Positions 1 to 13,162 of a stretch of 64,000 bases of DNA are shown here, one piece after another. The stretch spans positions 1 to 64,000 of the forward strand of contig MU832064.1 of NCBI GenBank assembly GCA_029204225.1. The letters are read 5' to 3'. This stretch comes from Diphasiastrum complanatum. Its lineage: Eukaryota > Streptophyta > Lycopodiopsida > Lycopodiales > Lycopodiaceae. The position numbers were made by a program, and so were the translations under genes. A model generated the notes under the pieces. It saw nothing but the letters and a program-made list of their open reading frames with translations, had not been told where the DNA came from and did not search any database. The first letter of the stretch is position 1. Each line of letters begins with the position of its first letter.

Positions 1-3000
1 ACCCAAATTCCAATCACTTTAATATACACTTCTATATAAGTACAAATGTTTCAATGTTTCCACCTCTAGGCGTTGCCAGAAATAAATAGTCAACAATGAA
101 GAGGGAGATCATATTCTACGATATACCTAAAAAAGGGTCCTACCCTCATCCACGACCGAAGAATGCTTTAGAGATTCAAGTATTAACTCATCGGCTTTTG
201 GATATTTTGGAGTCCCAAGGCACAATCTCATCCCAAGTATGCATACATGTTGGGAGAAATCATATGCAAATAGCACCACAAATTTTCACCTTTGGATGAG
301 GGTGGGGTCATGATTGCACATTCATTGTTATTTGGAATGTGCATTCCTTCTCTCGCCTACCATTGCTTAGACTTTTCCATCTTTGGATGAGGGTGAGGCC
401 CTTATTGCACCTTGCAAAATCAATAATAGTGAGATTTATGTTCAATTGACAATGTGGTTAGTGGACCCCCAAAGACAATGCAAAACTTGTACAATCCCAA
501 ACATTAACTAAAGAAATACAATGTCCATATTAGTTGATGGGCAAGTATGTGTGGCCTATGTTTAAACTACTTACTAAAAGCAATGAGCATATTTAGGGCA
601 AGTTCTTGAATTTGTGCTTGCAAAATTTGTTATTCATCTCCTTGTAGACCAGAGTTATTGGACAATCTGGACGTCCTCTGTTCATATTGAGTCTTCTACT
701 ACCTCTCTTACATCCACTCAAAGATTCCTTTGCATTTAATCTTGCCTCCATTTCATTGTTCAAATTTGAATCGCTCTTCTAATTAGCTTGTTGAAGTTGA
801 GTTGTTACTAGCAACTCAATTTGTTTGGCAAGGAGTGTGGTTTATGAATCTTGAGTTGGCCTTACATGGCTCCTTGCCTCCTTGTGTGCCACTTGGTGGC
901 AACTAACTTGAATTTTGAAAGGGCTGAAGACTCTTCTTTCACGTATGGAGCATTGGAATCCATAATGAGTCATTTGCAGGGCTTTCGAATCTAAAACCTT
1001 TTTTGATAAGTCTTTTTTACAAAGGGAGGGCAGCTAGGCTTCATGGGGCCATGCTCATCCAGAAATTATGTGGTTGTTTGAGAGCTTGTGCTTGCACCTT
1101 CACCTAGTCAATGAGCTATAGTGGTGGTCACAATTTTCCAATTTGGTCCTTGTATTAGAATCAAGCATTTCAATCTCAAAATTATTCAAAGCTCGTCTTT
1201 AACATTGTGGATAACATGCATTAGAAAATTGAAAGCATTTATTAAACAAGGGGACTTCTTCATATTTAGACTATGATTTGTATCTTAGACTATTTTTAAT
1301 GATTAATGTTTTTCAACATAGAAGGGCTAGGGAATGATAGCCCTCATAAGAATGTGTGAAACTGATCATTGCAAGAACGATTTCCAAACAAGACCATGTG
1401 TATGCTTTGGGACTAGCTCATGTTTGAATATAATCTTCCAACATGTCAATTTTTTATTTTGAGAAACCTTTAGATATTTGAAGATTCCAAGCTCCATGAT
1501 TCTTGTTCTAAAGAAACTCTAGATGTTTAATTTGCAAACATCATATTCTTGGCTCGAGACAAACTTCATCATCTTTTTTGTGGAAGAGTTTGATAAGTGA
1601 TTTGGCTATTATTAGGATTAATTGGTAAGGTTATTAATGATCAACTAGGTTCTGTTTAAATTTCTTTGATAAAGTCAATAAATTTCCACACTATATGCTT
1701 TTGCCCTTTTAAAGTATGTATATATATATATATAGATATATATAATCTCAAAGATAGTGAATCAAAAGAAACATCACACCATACACGGCGGTTAGTATCA
1801 TCCTACCATTGCATCTTACACTTATGTAGATATTCTTTGAGATCATTAAACAACAATAAAGAAGAAGTGGGTCGTTTGCTACTAATGATTAGGATGCATG
1901 TCACGCTAGTGGGAATTTTCCAATATCACAATATCACACATTAAAAGGATGATAATCTTGGGAGCCACATTCTTGTCGTGCTTACTTTTTTTTTTAAATT
2001 CACCAAAAGCATGATAGCGAGATAATGGATTTGGGGGCCACCCTATATATATGGTTGCCCTTAATTTGTTGGCATTTATTTTGTGCTCATGACGAATATC
2101 TTGAAATCTCACTCATCATATAGCAATATATGTATTTTGTACATGTTGGTTGTTTTATATCACAACATGATTTTTTATGAGCCTACCACAATCTTAAGAT
2201 TGGACACTTTTTGTGTCCCTTGATTGAACTTAATATAAAAGGCAATGCACCATATATTTGAAGCCTTTGAGATTCCACCCTGGTGAACTTTTTTTTTTTT
2301 GAGCTTTTTATCTAAGGTACAAGTCACCCTAATGGAGAGTCCACTAGTCTCCAACGTATTGATAGATGTACCTAGTGGGCATATTATTATGAGAAGGGAA
2401 ATTAAAATGGAAAAGAAGAATCTAAAGTGTATGCATGGATGCATGATACTTCACATCATATATCACCTCTAATTGATCATTTTTTTTTGTTGGAATAATT
2501 TCATGACTAATATGGGATTATGTGCATTGAATGTATATCTATATAGAAGCCTTTGTACACTGCTTGTCCTTAAAGAGTGCATATTGCTATGATCTTGAAT
2601 TTGAAACATTGTGCATGTGAACTTTAGATTTAGTAGTATCTTGTTGATCCTTTTGTTTATGACCAATGAACACGGGGAGATTAACAAGAAAAAATACATA
2701 AAATCAAAATTTATTTGAAGATCTACTATAAAACCACTCCTTCAAGTGAATTTACACTTCAAGATCCCTTTTATATTGAAGATTTTTAATGAGATTGAAG
2801 ACTGGCTGGCCTTCAAGCCCTTTCAAAGAAGATCTAATGGTTCCGTTGATTCTAATGGACCATAGATCTTCTATCTTGGTTGTTTGATGAGATGGGTAGG
2901 GATTCAATGGACTAGGTTGAATTTGTGTGCCAAAAGAGACATCTATAGCCGCTACACCCCTAGAGATGCTAAGGTCCCACCTCAACTTGCCACACACGAC

Positions 3001-3527
3001 CCTCTCGTGCCATCTCCACTCTCTTTTTCTTTGACGTCTTTCCAACTATGGTGGATCTAGGATAAGAATTCACCCTACTTTTTCTTTGCACCATAGTAGG
3101 TTACAGCCATTTCCAGTCCAACTCACACTGCCAAGGTGACCACAATCAACCTTTTACAACTTAGAAAAATATTACCAGTTCAAAAGTGAAATTAGAGTTT
3201 TTGCTGTCAAACATCTTAACCATCAAAGTTTTCCGCCTTCTAAAAAATCATTAATCTTTCTCTGAGTTTATTTTGGCAAATTACCACCTCCCTGGGACCA
3301 TTGAAGCACCTACCCTTAGATGAGACAAACATCATGCAATTTGTTGCAGTATTGGCTATAAAGAGTACGCTTTTTTGAAGAGTTTTGGAAACTCTCAAGA
3401 ACTCTAAGAAAGACACTGATGATCTTGCTCTAAAACTAAATTGATAAAACAGTCGTTCTATTTTTGTGTATCTCCTTGTCTTGTGCTTTGTGTCTTGATT
3501 GATAGAATAGAATGTGTTATGTGATGT
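1..3527. other. Gene-free AT-rich sequence
   Basis: No frame in this stretch has a recognisable domain, and the short open frames look like chance. Two things can be seen. One is a pair of related direct repeats about 33 bp long at 288-319 and 378-410, both built on CTTTGGATGAGGGTG. The other is a short TA-rich run near 1717-1743. The stretch is probably old, decayed intergenic or transposon sequence. Confidence 0.6.
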
Positions 3528-3647
3528 GTGGTTGCATGTCTGGGATTCCGTAAAAGCTTTCGCACAAAAGAAAGTTTAAAGACAGAAAATCGTTTGCAAC
3601 TAAGAAGAGAGAGAAGAAAAAAACGAAACACTCTCACTTCCGCGACA

Positions 3648-4320
3648 ATTATCCTTAGTGGAAATGATCATGATGGTATAAAAGAAGTGAAAATAGCATT
3701 GTCTATAATAAGATCAAGAAGAAAAAGTATGTTTGTTGCTAAGAAGCCTTTATGGGCTTAAGCAAGCACCCGGAGCTTGGTACTCTAAGTTGAATGCTTT
3801 CTTAAACTCTATAAATATTGTTGTAAGTGCTTATGATCCTTCTTTGTACTTAAGATTTAATGATGTTAATGTCATCATTCTTATTTTATATGTAGATGAC
3901 ATTATCCTTAGTGGAAATGATTATGATGGTATAAAAGAAGTGAAAATAGCATTGTCTAGAGAGTTCAAGATGGTGGATCTTGGTGTTTTTCTTTTAAGAC
4001 CAGGAATAGAAGTATCAAGAGGCTTTTGGTGATCCTACAAGTCATGGAGGCCAAGGAGTAGCCAATCATATATTTTGACAACCAATCAAGCCAAGCATTA
4101 TCAACCAATCCCACATTCCATGCAAGGAGCAAGCACATAGATATTGCTCACCACTTTGTGAGGGAAAAGGTTCAAGCAAAGGAGATCAAGCTACAACATG
4201 TATCTTCTTCAGATTGCCTTGCTGATCTAATCAGTAAAGCCATGCCAAAGGGTTCATCTATCAAGTTAAGATCACCCTTAGGAGTTGTAGATAGATGTAC
4301 CATAGATGTATCAAAGTAAA
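3648..4320 (+). pseudogene. Ty1/copia RT and RNase H tail (element A, 3' part)
   Basis: This is a decayed fragment of a copia polyprotein. At 3733-3980 it encodes the reverse-transcriptase stretch LYGLKQAPGAWY, then LYVDDIILSGND, which is an intact YVDD catalytic box, and then REFKMVDLG. The frame breaks, and at about 4062-4317 the RNase H end follows, with FHARSKHIDIAHHFVRE and the terminal LADLISKAMPKG. The middle of RNase H is missing. A 57-bp piece (3648-3704) repeats 3901-3957 with one mismatch, so part of the palm region was copied upstream out of context. A purine tract and an LTR follow at 4331. The fragment matches the family of elements B and C. It cannot make a working enzyme. Confidence 0.85.
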
Positions 4321-4330
4321 ATTTGAGGAG

Positions 4331-4998
4331 TGTTAGATTTTAGCAATTTTCACCTTGTAAAAGCAATTTGTTTCATATCTATGTGGCTCCACATGTGTGA
4401 GGACCTGTCCACATGTGTGAAATGTCACTCATAGTATTTAGATCCATTATACTTAGATTTTATTTGAGTCAAACGTCAAATCTCCTACATTGTAGGAGTT
4501 ATCTCCTAGATTGTAGGAATCTAGAAGGTCAACACTAACCACCTTGAATGGTGATGTGGCTAATTAGATAGATCTTATCCAAAGTGGATATGGACGAGTA
4601 CAATGAGTTGTCCTACACATGCTGGAAGCATCCTAGAGAGAGATTATGATGATCATGTACTTGATCCATGATGGATCCATTGTGAGATTAATGATGAGAA
4701 ACATTGATTTGGGAGCAATCTTGGTTTTTTCACTCTCTTAAGCTAATTCTTAGTGGATGAATGCTTTGTATTTTTTTAGTAAGCTTATTTTCTATTATCA
4801 GGCCATACAACTGTTGTACTTCACATGTGTGAAGCCTTTGGATAATTATATTTGATTGTTCTTGCTTGGATTTATAGAAATTGTCAAGTAGAAGCTAGAA
4901 TTGATGCTAGTCTTGATATAGAATTAGATCCCACGATATCAATCACTCTTATTGATCATTTGTAGATCAAATTGAGTCCATTACTCTGAAATTTCACA
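4331..4998 (+). repeat. LTR of copia element A
   Basis: The LTR starts TGTTAG just after the purine tract AAAATTTGAGGAG and ends CTGAAATTTCACA, like the LTRs of B and C. Upstream is an RNase H 3' end, which suggests a 3' LTR. Downstream is the leader of a second gag gene, which suggests a 5' LTR. The primer-binding site and roughly 230 bp of leader, judged against B, are missing after 4998. The LTR carries CACATGTGTGA three times (about 4390, 4410 and 4822). Confidence 0.7.
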
Positions 4999-5274
4999 AG
5001 TAAAGCCTCAATGGTGGCTACAAGATTCTATATCAAGTTTTAGGCAATTGCATGTAGAATTTGAAATATTCAATTTTTTGTGATTTTGTCAAAACCCTAA
5101 TGTTGATTGGATCTCTATCTTTTGAGGTTTCTAGACTTCATTAGAGTGTGTTTCAATCTTAGGAAGTGGCAAGATTCATTACATCATAGGTGGATTATAG
5201 ATTGATCAAAATTTCATCATTATATGTGTTGATTTGCTAGTGATAATTGCTAGAAGAGAATTGAGAGGTCAAGG

Positions 5275-6855
5275 AGATTGGTAAGTGCAATTCATCTTGA
5301 GAGGCTTGGGAAGCTTTGAAGAAGCTTTATGAATCCAAGTGTACTTCTAGAGTGTTGACTCTAAAAAGATAAATCTTTCAAAATATTAAAAAGAAGGAAG
5401 ATAACCCTAATACCGTTATTTTGAGAGTTAAGGTTTTAAGTGATGAGTTAGCTTGCATTGATGGCAGCTAAGGAAGGAGAGTTAGTTCAAGTTATTCTTA
5501 ATGGTTTTTTGGATGCTCATGCTAACATTGTACAAAGTATTGCTATTCAAAAACCTTTTTCAAGTTTGATGGATCTTCAAGAGATCTTGATCAATCAGGA
5601 ATATAGGCTTCAAGCAAGAGGTGGATCTACATCGACATCTCAAGATGGTGAGGAGGCAATGTTCATCAAAGGTAAGTTCAAGGAAAAAAACAAGGGCAAG
5701 TGGGCTAAAAGACAAGATCATGGTGAGTCTTCTTCTCTTTGTAAGAAGAAAGATAGGTCAAAGTTGAAATGCTTCTATTGTGGCATCAAAGGTGACTAAC
5801 TCTTGATGATTTGCTAGTGATTGCTACAAGAAGAAGAGAGATCAAGGAGACAAGCAAGATAATCTAACTCTTGATGAGGATGGTGTTGATGATCAAAATT
5901 CAAATGATGATGCTTTTGTGATGTCTTCATATTTGAGTTCTATTGTTGGAGATATTGATCCATGGTGGATTGATAGGGGAGCAAGCTCACACATGACTTT
6001 TCACAGAGATTACTTCACTTCTTTGTTGGCATATGGAGATGACAAGAGGGTGATCTACATGACCAATGATGGTGAGTGTGCAATCAAGGGATTGACACAA
6101 TTCCTATTTCTCTCTCCACAAATAGGAATGTTCATTTGAAGGATGTTTTTTTCATTCCATCTATTACTAAAAAACTACTTATTGTGAGTCAATTGCTAAG
6201 CAATGATATTAAAGTGGAGTTTAATGGAGATACTTGTTTGATAAAAAAGAAGGATGTCTTGATTGCAAAAGGTAAAAGGCAAGGGAGGTTAATCAAACTA
6301 GATGCTTGTGTTCTGGCTAACCAAGTTGGATGTGTTTCAAGTGAGCAAATACCTATTCAAGGGGTTTGTTGGCATAAGAGGATGGGACATCTCAACTACA
6401 AGTCATTGGAGGTAATGGCTAGATAGCAAGTTGTGATTGGTCTTCCAAGTCCTTTCAAAAGCATCAATCATGTTTGTGAGTCTTGTGGTTTTATCAAAGT
6501 TACATATACTACCTTATACTAGTTCTACATCTATATCTACAAAGCCTTTTCAAGTTGTACATTCAAATAGTCATGGACCTACTACAATTAGCAATAGTGG
6601 AGCTAAGATGTACGCAACTTTCATTGATGATTTTAGTAGATTTTGTTGGATCTATCTACTAAAGAGCAAAGATGAAGTGTTTGATGTCTTTGTCAAGTTC
6701 AAGAATGCAAGGGAGAACCAATTTTCTACAAAGATCAAGTGCTTGAGGAGTGACAATGGTGGAGAGTACATATCTACCAAGTTTAGGGCCTTTTGTGATG
6801 AGCATGGGATCAAGAGGGAGTACACAACTCCAAGGACTCCACAACAAAATGGAGT
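5275..6855 (+). pseudogene. Copia gag-protease-integrase, element A, first part
   Basis: This is decayed polyprotein matching B over most of its length. The N-terminal third of gag is deleted: the leader jumps straight to a sequence matching B at about 28316. Gag continues with LTLKR, DELACID and LQEILINQEYRLQ. The zinc knuckle starts CFYCGIKG but is then broken by a frameshift. The protease site reads WIDRGASSHM where D-S-G is expected, so a catalytic-loop residue is changed. Pre-integrase (HKRMGHLNYKSLEVMA) and the integrase core (FIDDFSRFCWIYLL, LRSDNGGEY, TPQQNGV) follow, with stops and frameshifts near 5475, 5797, 6100 and 6424. The integrase is cut at 6855 by element N and resumes at 9946. 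Confidence 0.88.
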
Positions 6856-7310
6856 TGTTAGAAGTAATAAGTGATAATGTTAGTTTCCCATAGGTTACTT
6901 TGATCCAAAAGGTCGAGACTTGTGTAACCATGGGTTAGGTTTATTATTTAGACCATGTTAGGTCAGTTTTAGTTGAGTTGGACTCAATTTTGGTCTAGTA
7001 GTAATTTGTGGGTCCAAGTAAAGTCTAATTATGTTAAGGGACCCTATCTTGACTTTTGGGGGTGCCCTATAGTTAGTAGTGGGTCTTGGAAGGTTCTAGA
7101 ACTTAGGGTTTGGAAGAGTCTAGGCCCTTGGAAGGCCTATTTATATGTACTCTTTGTTCATTTGTGATTTATTCCCTTTCAAGCATTGCTACTACTTTCT
7201 CTCTCCTTGAGGGCACCTAACCCTCTCCCTCTTCTTCTTCTTCCTCTTTTTCTTCTTCTTGTATATGGAGATTGAATGTTAGAAGGATCTTGGCACTTTG
7301 ATTTCCTACA
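6856..7310 (+). repeat. 5' LTR of element N
   Basis: This LTR is 455 bp, starts TG and ends CA. A TATA-like CTATTTATATG lies at about 7137-7147, and a CT-rich run (CTTCTTCTTCTTCC) follows near 7220-7260. The 3' copy is at 9491-9945. Confidence 0.9.
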
Positions 7311-7327
7311 TGGTATCAAAACTATGG
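7311..7327 (+). other. Primer-binding site of element N
   Basis: TGGTATCAAAACTATGG begins directly after the LTR. It is a variant of the initiator-methionine-tRNA type site TGGTATCAGAGC seen in C, B, G, E and F. Confidence 0.7.
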
Positions 7328-8148
7328 ATCTTCTATGCTTGATTTAGGGCGCCCTACCAAAAGAGATCGTCTTCACTTAGGGATCACAAAAATTCAACAC
7401 CTTTGTTGATTTTTTGAAGTGAAGATCCATTTTTTGACTCTTTTCCGTTTTGCAGGAGGGCGCCACACATCAAAGAAGATAACAGGATTTTGGACGCCCA
7501 AAAATCAGGTTGTTGTTTGCTGATTTTTCAGGTTGCAGGAAGGCGCCATTAATTATTTTCTTCGGGGCTTCTTTTAGGTCGCCCACATCCGTGTAGGTTT
7601 ATCCTACTTCCGTTGGTCCGCTATTGCCCTATTTTTCAGATTTACTCCTTTGCAGGAGGGTGCCCATCTACAAGCAATTTCTATTCTTCTGATTTGGCTG
7701 GAAAATCAGCACCCTTGTTGATTTTACAAAGTGAAGATCCGCTTCTTTTTGCTTGTTTCCAGGTGTGGAAGAAGGCATTATTTTTTGTGATGATCTGTTC
7801 ACATTCCAAGGCTGAAAATTGGACAGCATATTACCATTTGTAGGGTGTTGCAAAAACCCTATACGTGTGTGTATTGTTCACACTTTTTGGCAAGAAAGAA
7901 GGGTTCCGAAAAAAGCTTTGTTGGAGGCTAACCTGATTCTTTGCTTGCTGTTTTTTTGAGTTTGTAATGGAATTTTAGGCTGAAATTCTCAGCACACAAG
8001 GCTTGTAGGAGGACGAGCTCCTACATCCATCTAATGTGTGGTTTTGACACATTCCGGTGCTGATTTGTCAAATTTGATACTTGTTGGTTTTTGTGTCTTT
8101 TAGGGCACATTTAGGGTTTGAAAAAGTTTAGTTAATAGGCTGGTTCTT

Positions 8149-9243
8149 ATGGCAAGAGATTTGGAAGCAATTCATACTTGTTCGGGCGAAGATATGTTGG
8201 ATGACACCAACTATTCTTCATGGAGTTGCAAGCTAAGATTTTGCATCGACATGATGATCAAGATTTTATCGGTAACAAGATCTATCTTATATCATTTGAG
8301 ATTTTGCAAGACCTCTAAATGTGCTTGGGAAACACTTTTTAAGATGTACCGAATAAAGGATTCATCATTATGCTTTCTCCTCTCTACTTCATCCTCTTTG
8401 AAGGTAGAAGAGCAAAGTCATGCAAAGTTTGATCATTGTCTTTCTACAAGTACAAGTTTGCATCGGAATGTTGGTATGGTAAAGCATTCTTCTTCTCTTG
8501 AGCCATTTGTTGGAAATGATGGATGCATTAGTGAAGAACTTTATTCTCAAGATAATGTTTTGGAAAAGACTAAAATCAAGTATTCTTTGAAGCCATTTTG
8601 TACTAATGGAGGAGGGGAAAAAATCATGTCAATTAGTACATTGGTTCAAAGTGGCGTGTTGTTGGATTTTTTGGGTGTTCAAAGTGGCAAGCTCTTGGTT
8701 TTTTTCTTGAAGATGGTAGACACTAGATTCAGCCATGGTTTATTGATTATTTTTAGCCTATGTTACATCGTGAGCATCCTATTATGCATCAGGAACGGCC
8801 TACGGAAGGTTTTTGGACAGCAAGGTCCACATTTGGAACACTTTGGACAACAAAGTGTTGATGATTTTGTGGCTGTTGGACAGCCTGCTATAGCCTCTTG
8901 TTGGTTGTCTGAGTCTTTGCAAGATAACAAAGCATCTTTTTACCTTGGAGGAAACACACATGCCTCACCAAAATCAGTACCTTATGCTGATTTTCATGTT
9001 TTGATGCTTACTTCTTATGATGACGATGTTGTCTTTCCTAGTGTTGGTGAGCAGATCATCGATAGTAAGATTCGGGAGGATGTGATGGTAAAAGAGTATC
9101 ATACTCTTCTTTATGTTTCTTGTGGTAAGAAGACTTATGGAATCATGTGGGAACCATTGATGAATTGCAAATCCATATTTCGGCTTGTGGCTGGTTTTTT
9201 GGTTACCTACTTTGGATGGAGCATGCCTGTCTTCACTCTTTGA
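8149..9243 (+). CDS. Gag-like open frame of element N
   Basis: This is an intact frame of 364 codons. The first 110 or so residues look like a degraded copia gag: an NYSSWSCKLRF motif (compare NYSTWKVRM in C) and CAWETLFKMY (compare AWNALKKLFE). The rest is unfamiliar. It has a hydrophobic stretch around residues 195-220 (HGLLIIFSLCYIVSILLC) that could span a membrane, then a segment rich in serine, glycine and glutamine. There is no zinc knuckle and no DSG protease motif. The start was chosen because it is the first ATG of the frame and is followed by the gag-like motif. A 1.1-kb open frame in an element with 4 percent LTR divergence suggests it was kept open until fairly recently. Its function is unknown. 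Confidence 0.6.
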   Translation: MARDLEAIHTCSGEDMLDDTNYSSWSCKLRFCIDMMIKILSVTRSILYHLRFCKTSKCAWETLFKMYRIKDSSLCFLLSTSSSLKVEEQSHAKFDHCLSTSTSLHRNVGMVKHSSSLEPFVGNDGCISEELYSQDNVLEKTKIKYSLKPFCTNGGGEKIMSISTLVQSGVLLDFLGVQSGKLLVFFLKMVDTRFSHGLLIIFSLCYIVSILLCIRNGLRKVFGQQGPHLEHFGQQSVDDFVAVGQPAIASCWLSESLQDNKASFYLGGNTHASPKSVPYADFHVLMLTSYDDDVVFPSVGEQIIDSKIREDVMVKEYHTLLYVSCGKKTYGIMWEPLMNCKSIFRLVAGFLVTYFGWSMPVFTL

Positions 9244-9480
9244 CTTGATGCTACCGCACATCGTATTCTACATCTCTTCTACATCGGGCATGATTGGGGA
9301 TGAGATTTCGGCTACTTCGACTACTTCAAGCTGAACTTTTTTTTTGGCGGCATTAAGCTTGGACAACAAGCTACATCTTTTCTTTTTCGGCTACATGGAG
9401 TTTTGGGCATCATGCAACACTTTGCATTTTTGTTGCAATTTTTCATACTTCATGTCATGTTATGTTTTTTACATTATCAT

Positions 9481-9945
9481 TTAAGGAGGGTGTTAGAAGT
9501 AATAAATGATAATGTTAGTTTCCCATAGGTTACTTTGACCCAAAAGGTCGAGACTTGTGTAAGCATGGGTTAGGTTTATTATATAGACCATTTTAAGTCA
9601 ATTTTAGTTGAGTTGGACCCAATTTTGGTCTAGTAGTAAATTGTGGGTCCAAGTAAAGTCTAATTATGTTAAGGGACCCTATCTTGACTTTTGGGGGTGC
9701 CCTATAATTAGTAGTGGGTCTTGGAAGGTTCTAGAACTTAGAGTTTGGAAGAGTCTAGGCCCTTGGAAGGCCTATTTATATATACTCTTTGTTTATATGT
9801 GATTTATTCCCTTTCAAGCATTGCTACTACTTTTTCTCTCCTTGAGGGTGCCTAACCCTCTCCCTCTTCTTCTTCTTCCTCTTTTTCTTCTTCTTGTATA
9901 TGTAGATTGAATGTTAGAAGGATCTTGGCACTTTGATTTCCTACA
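9481..9945 (+). repeat. Purine tract and 3' LTR of element N
   Basis: The polypurine tract TTAAGGAGGG (9481-9490) precedes a 455-bp LTR (9491-9945). Differences from the 5' copy are mostly transitions, at scattered sites. Confidence 0.88.
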
Positions 9946-11640
<1,695 letters not shown>

Positions 11641-11765
11641 CCCTTTACTTTCTTTCATTTTGACCTCATCTAATCCTCACCATTCATACCTCCAAACCCG
11701 GTTTTCTCACCTTCCACCAGATACTCTTTCAACCACTCTCATCTCCCAATCCTCCACCACCCGCA

Positions 11766-12605
11766 GTGGTACCTCTTGGACGACATCATGTGACATCCCG
11801 AAATCCAAGTCGGGAAATGCTCGAGTCAACTAAATTCAAGGCAAAATATCCTACAGACAAAGAGCGTGGTGGGTTTACCTTACCCGATCTCAAGCAATGT
11901 CGCACGCATAAGGCCAAGGTTCAAGCACTAGAACCTCAACAAGCTTGGAGATGGGCCATGTTCTTTGCAAATAAGCTGACATTCTTACACTACCTCAGCG
12001 TGCCAACATATTTGCGAGTAAACCCAGAATATTGCCCTCTCAAATGGCATGAACACTTCACATCGGAGTTCATGACCAATAAGATTTATTGGCCTATTCT
12101 TATAGAGTATGTATAAATAGAAGATCCGGCCCGAGATCTAACTTCAAATTGTAGTCAATTCTATAAGTGGTACCATCGGTGCCCAGACAGGGATGTGCGC
12201 TATTTCGCCGACAATTGCGGCCTTATTGCCTTCTTGGCACCCTTGGCGTCTCATTGGGATCATTCCTTGCCTCCCATTCTATTGGATATCAATAAGTCCT
12301 TAGTCACCAAGATGGATCACCTCAACATGGCTCGACTTTATTACCGTGCGGCCATGACAAGTGCCCTTCATGTCGATATGATGGAAATATGGCAAACGCA
12401 TGGCTTTCTCTGGAACATGCCCCATTATTATGGCATGTGGCCCTTCTTGAATAAGCTACAGTGGCAGATGTTAGAGCACATTAGCAAAGAACTGCATGTC
12501 ATTAGGGTGATGTTCAATAAGGAGACCTACGACGAAACAACCCAGCAAAGAGCAGCTGCCGTTGGCATGGGACCGCCAATCCCATAAAGAGGGGGATAGT
12601 GTTAG
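11766..12605 (+). other. Possible LTR-element remnant with two short open frames
   Basis: A TGTGACATCCCGAAATCC sequence at about 11787 resembles the start of some plant gypsy LTRs. A TATA-like GTATAAATAG lies at about 12110. TGGTACCATCGGTGCCC at about 12169 could be a primer-binding site, and a purine tract AAAGAGGGGGATAG precedes TGTTAGCTC at 12599. Open frames run 11766-12116 and 12195-12587, the second rich in W, H and M (HWDHSL, HGFLWNMPHYYGMW). I recognise no gag or pol domain, and the two candidate LTR starts do not match each other. This may be a composite of two fragments. Confidence 0.3.
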
Positions 12606-13017
12606 CTCAAAATAGGAATTTATTGTGGCATGTATTATGTAAGCCCACAAGTAAATTCAAATGAAGGTTTAGAAAAACCTTAGACCTTTTACTAAGTTTA
12701 ATTATTACAAACAATCATTTGTAATGGTTCAACTTAGAAAGTCTAAGTTTAAGATTTAATTCCTAAGTTCAAGTTTTATTCTAAGTTTATTGTAAGTGCA
12801 CTTCATTTGTTTAGAGAAGGCACTTAACAAGTTAATTAACATTAACTTAGACTTAGTCCCATAAACATGTTAGAGCATAGGCCCACCACTCTTGCCATAT
12901 ATGGAAGTGGATGTGTGCCTTCAACAACACTTGTATAAGCTTTGCTATAATAGACCACTTTTGTGATATCTTGTGTATGCTTACTTGTGTTCCCATTGGT
13001 GATTGGAAACCTTGTGG

Positions 13018-13162
13018 TAGGTGTTTGAGCCCCACTAGGCCTTCTCCTTGGATTGTTGGTATTTGCTTATGGGATAAATTAGTTATTTCTAGGTGCTCGA
13101 GCCCCACTAGGCCTTCTCCTTTGGATTGTTGGTATTTGCTTATGGGATAAATTAGTTATTTT
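13018..13162. repeat. Two-copy tandem repeat, 72-73 bp
   Basis: Units 13018-13089 and 13090-13162 are nearly identical. They start TAGGTG(T/C)T(T/C)GAGCCCCA and end GGGATAAATTAGTTATTT. The single-base differences suggest a fairly recent duplication. Confidence 0.95.

Larger units (their letters stand above)
6856..9945 (+). mobile_element. Non-autonomous LTR retrotransposon N
   Basis: This 3,090-bp element has two 455-bp LTRs that start TGTTAGAAG and end CCTACA. I count about 18 differences between them, roughly 4 percent. A primer-binding site follows the 5' LTR at 7311 and a purine tract precedes the 3' LTR at 9481-9490. It sits inside the integrase of element A: joining 6855 to 9946 restores the integrase reading AATGGAGTGG. 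No clean 5-bp duplication is visible, since the flanks share only GT, so the site may have suffered a small deletion. The interior encodes one gag-like frame and no protease, integrase, RT or RNase H. It would have depended on enzymes supplied by other elements. Confidence 0.88.

Noticed and set aside
6973-7167. 64-codon frame repeated at 9608-9802
   Set aside because: Both copies lie inside the two LTRs of N; the repetition is LTR identity, not a gene family.
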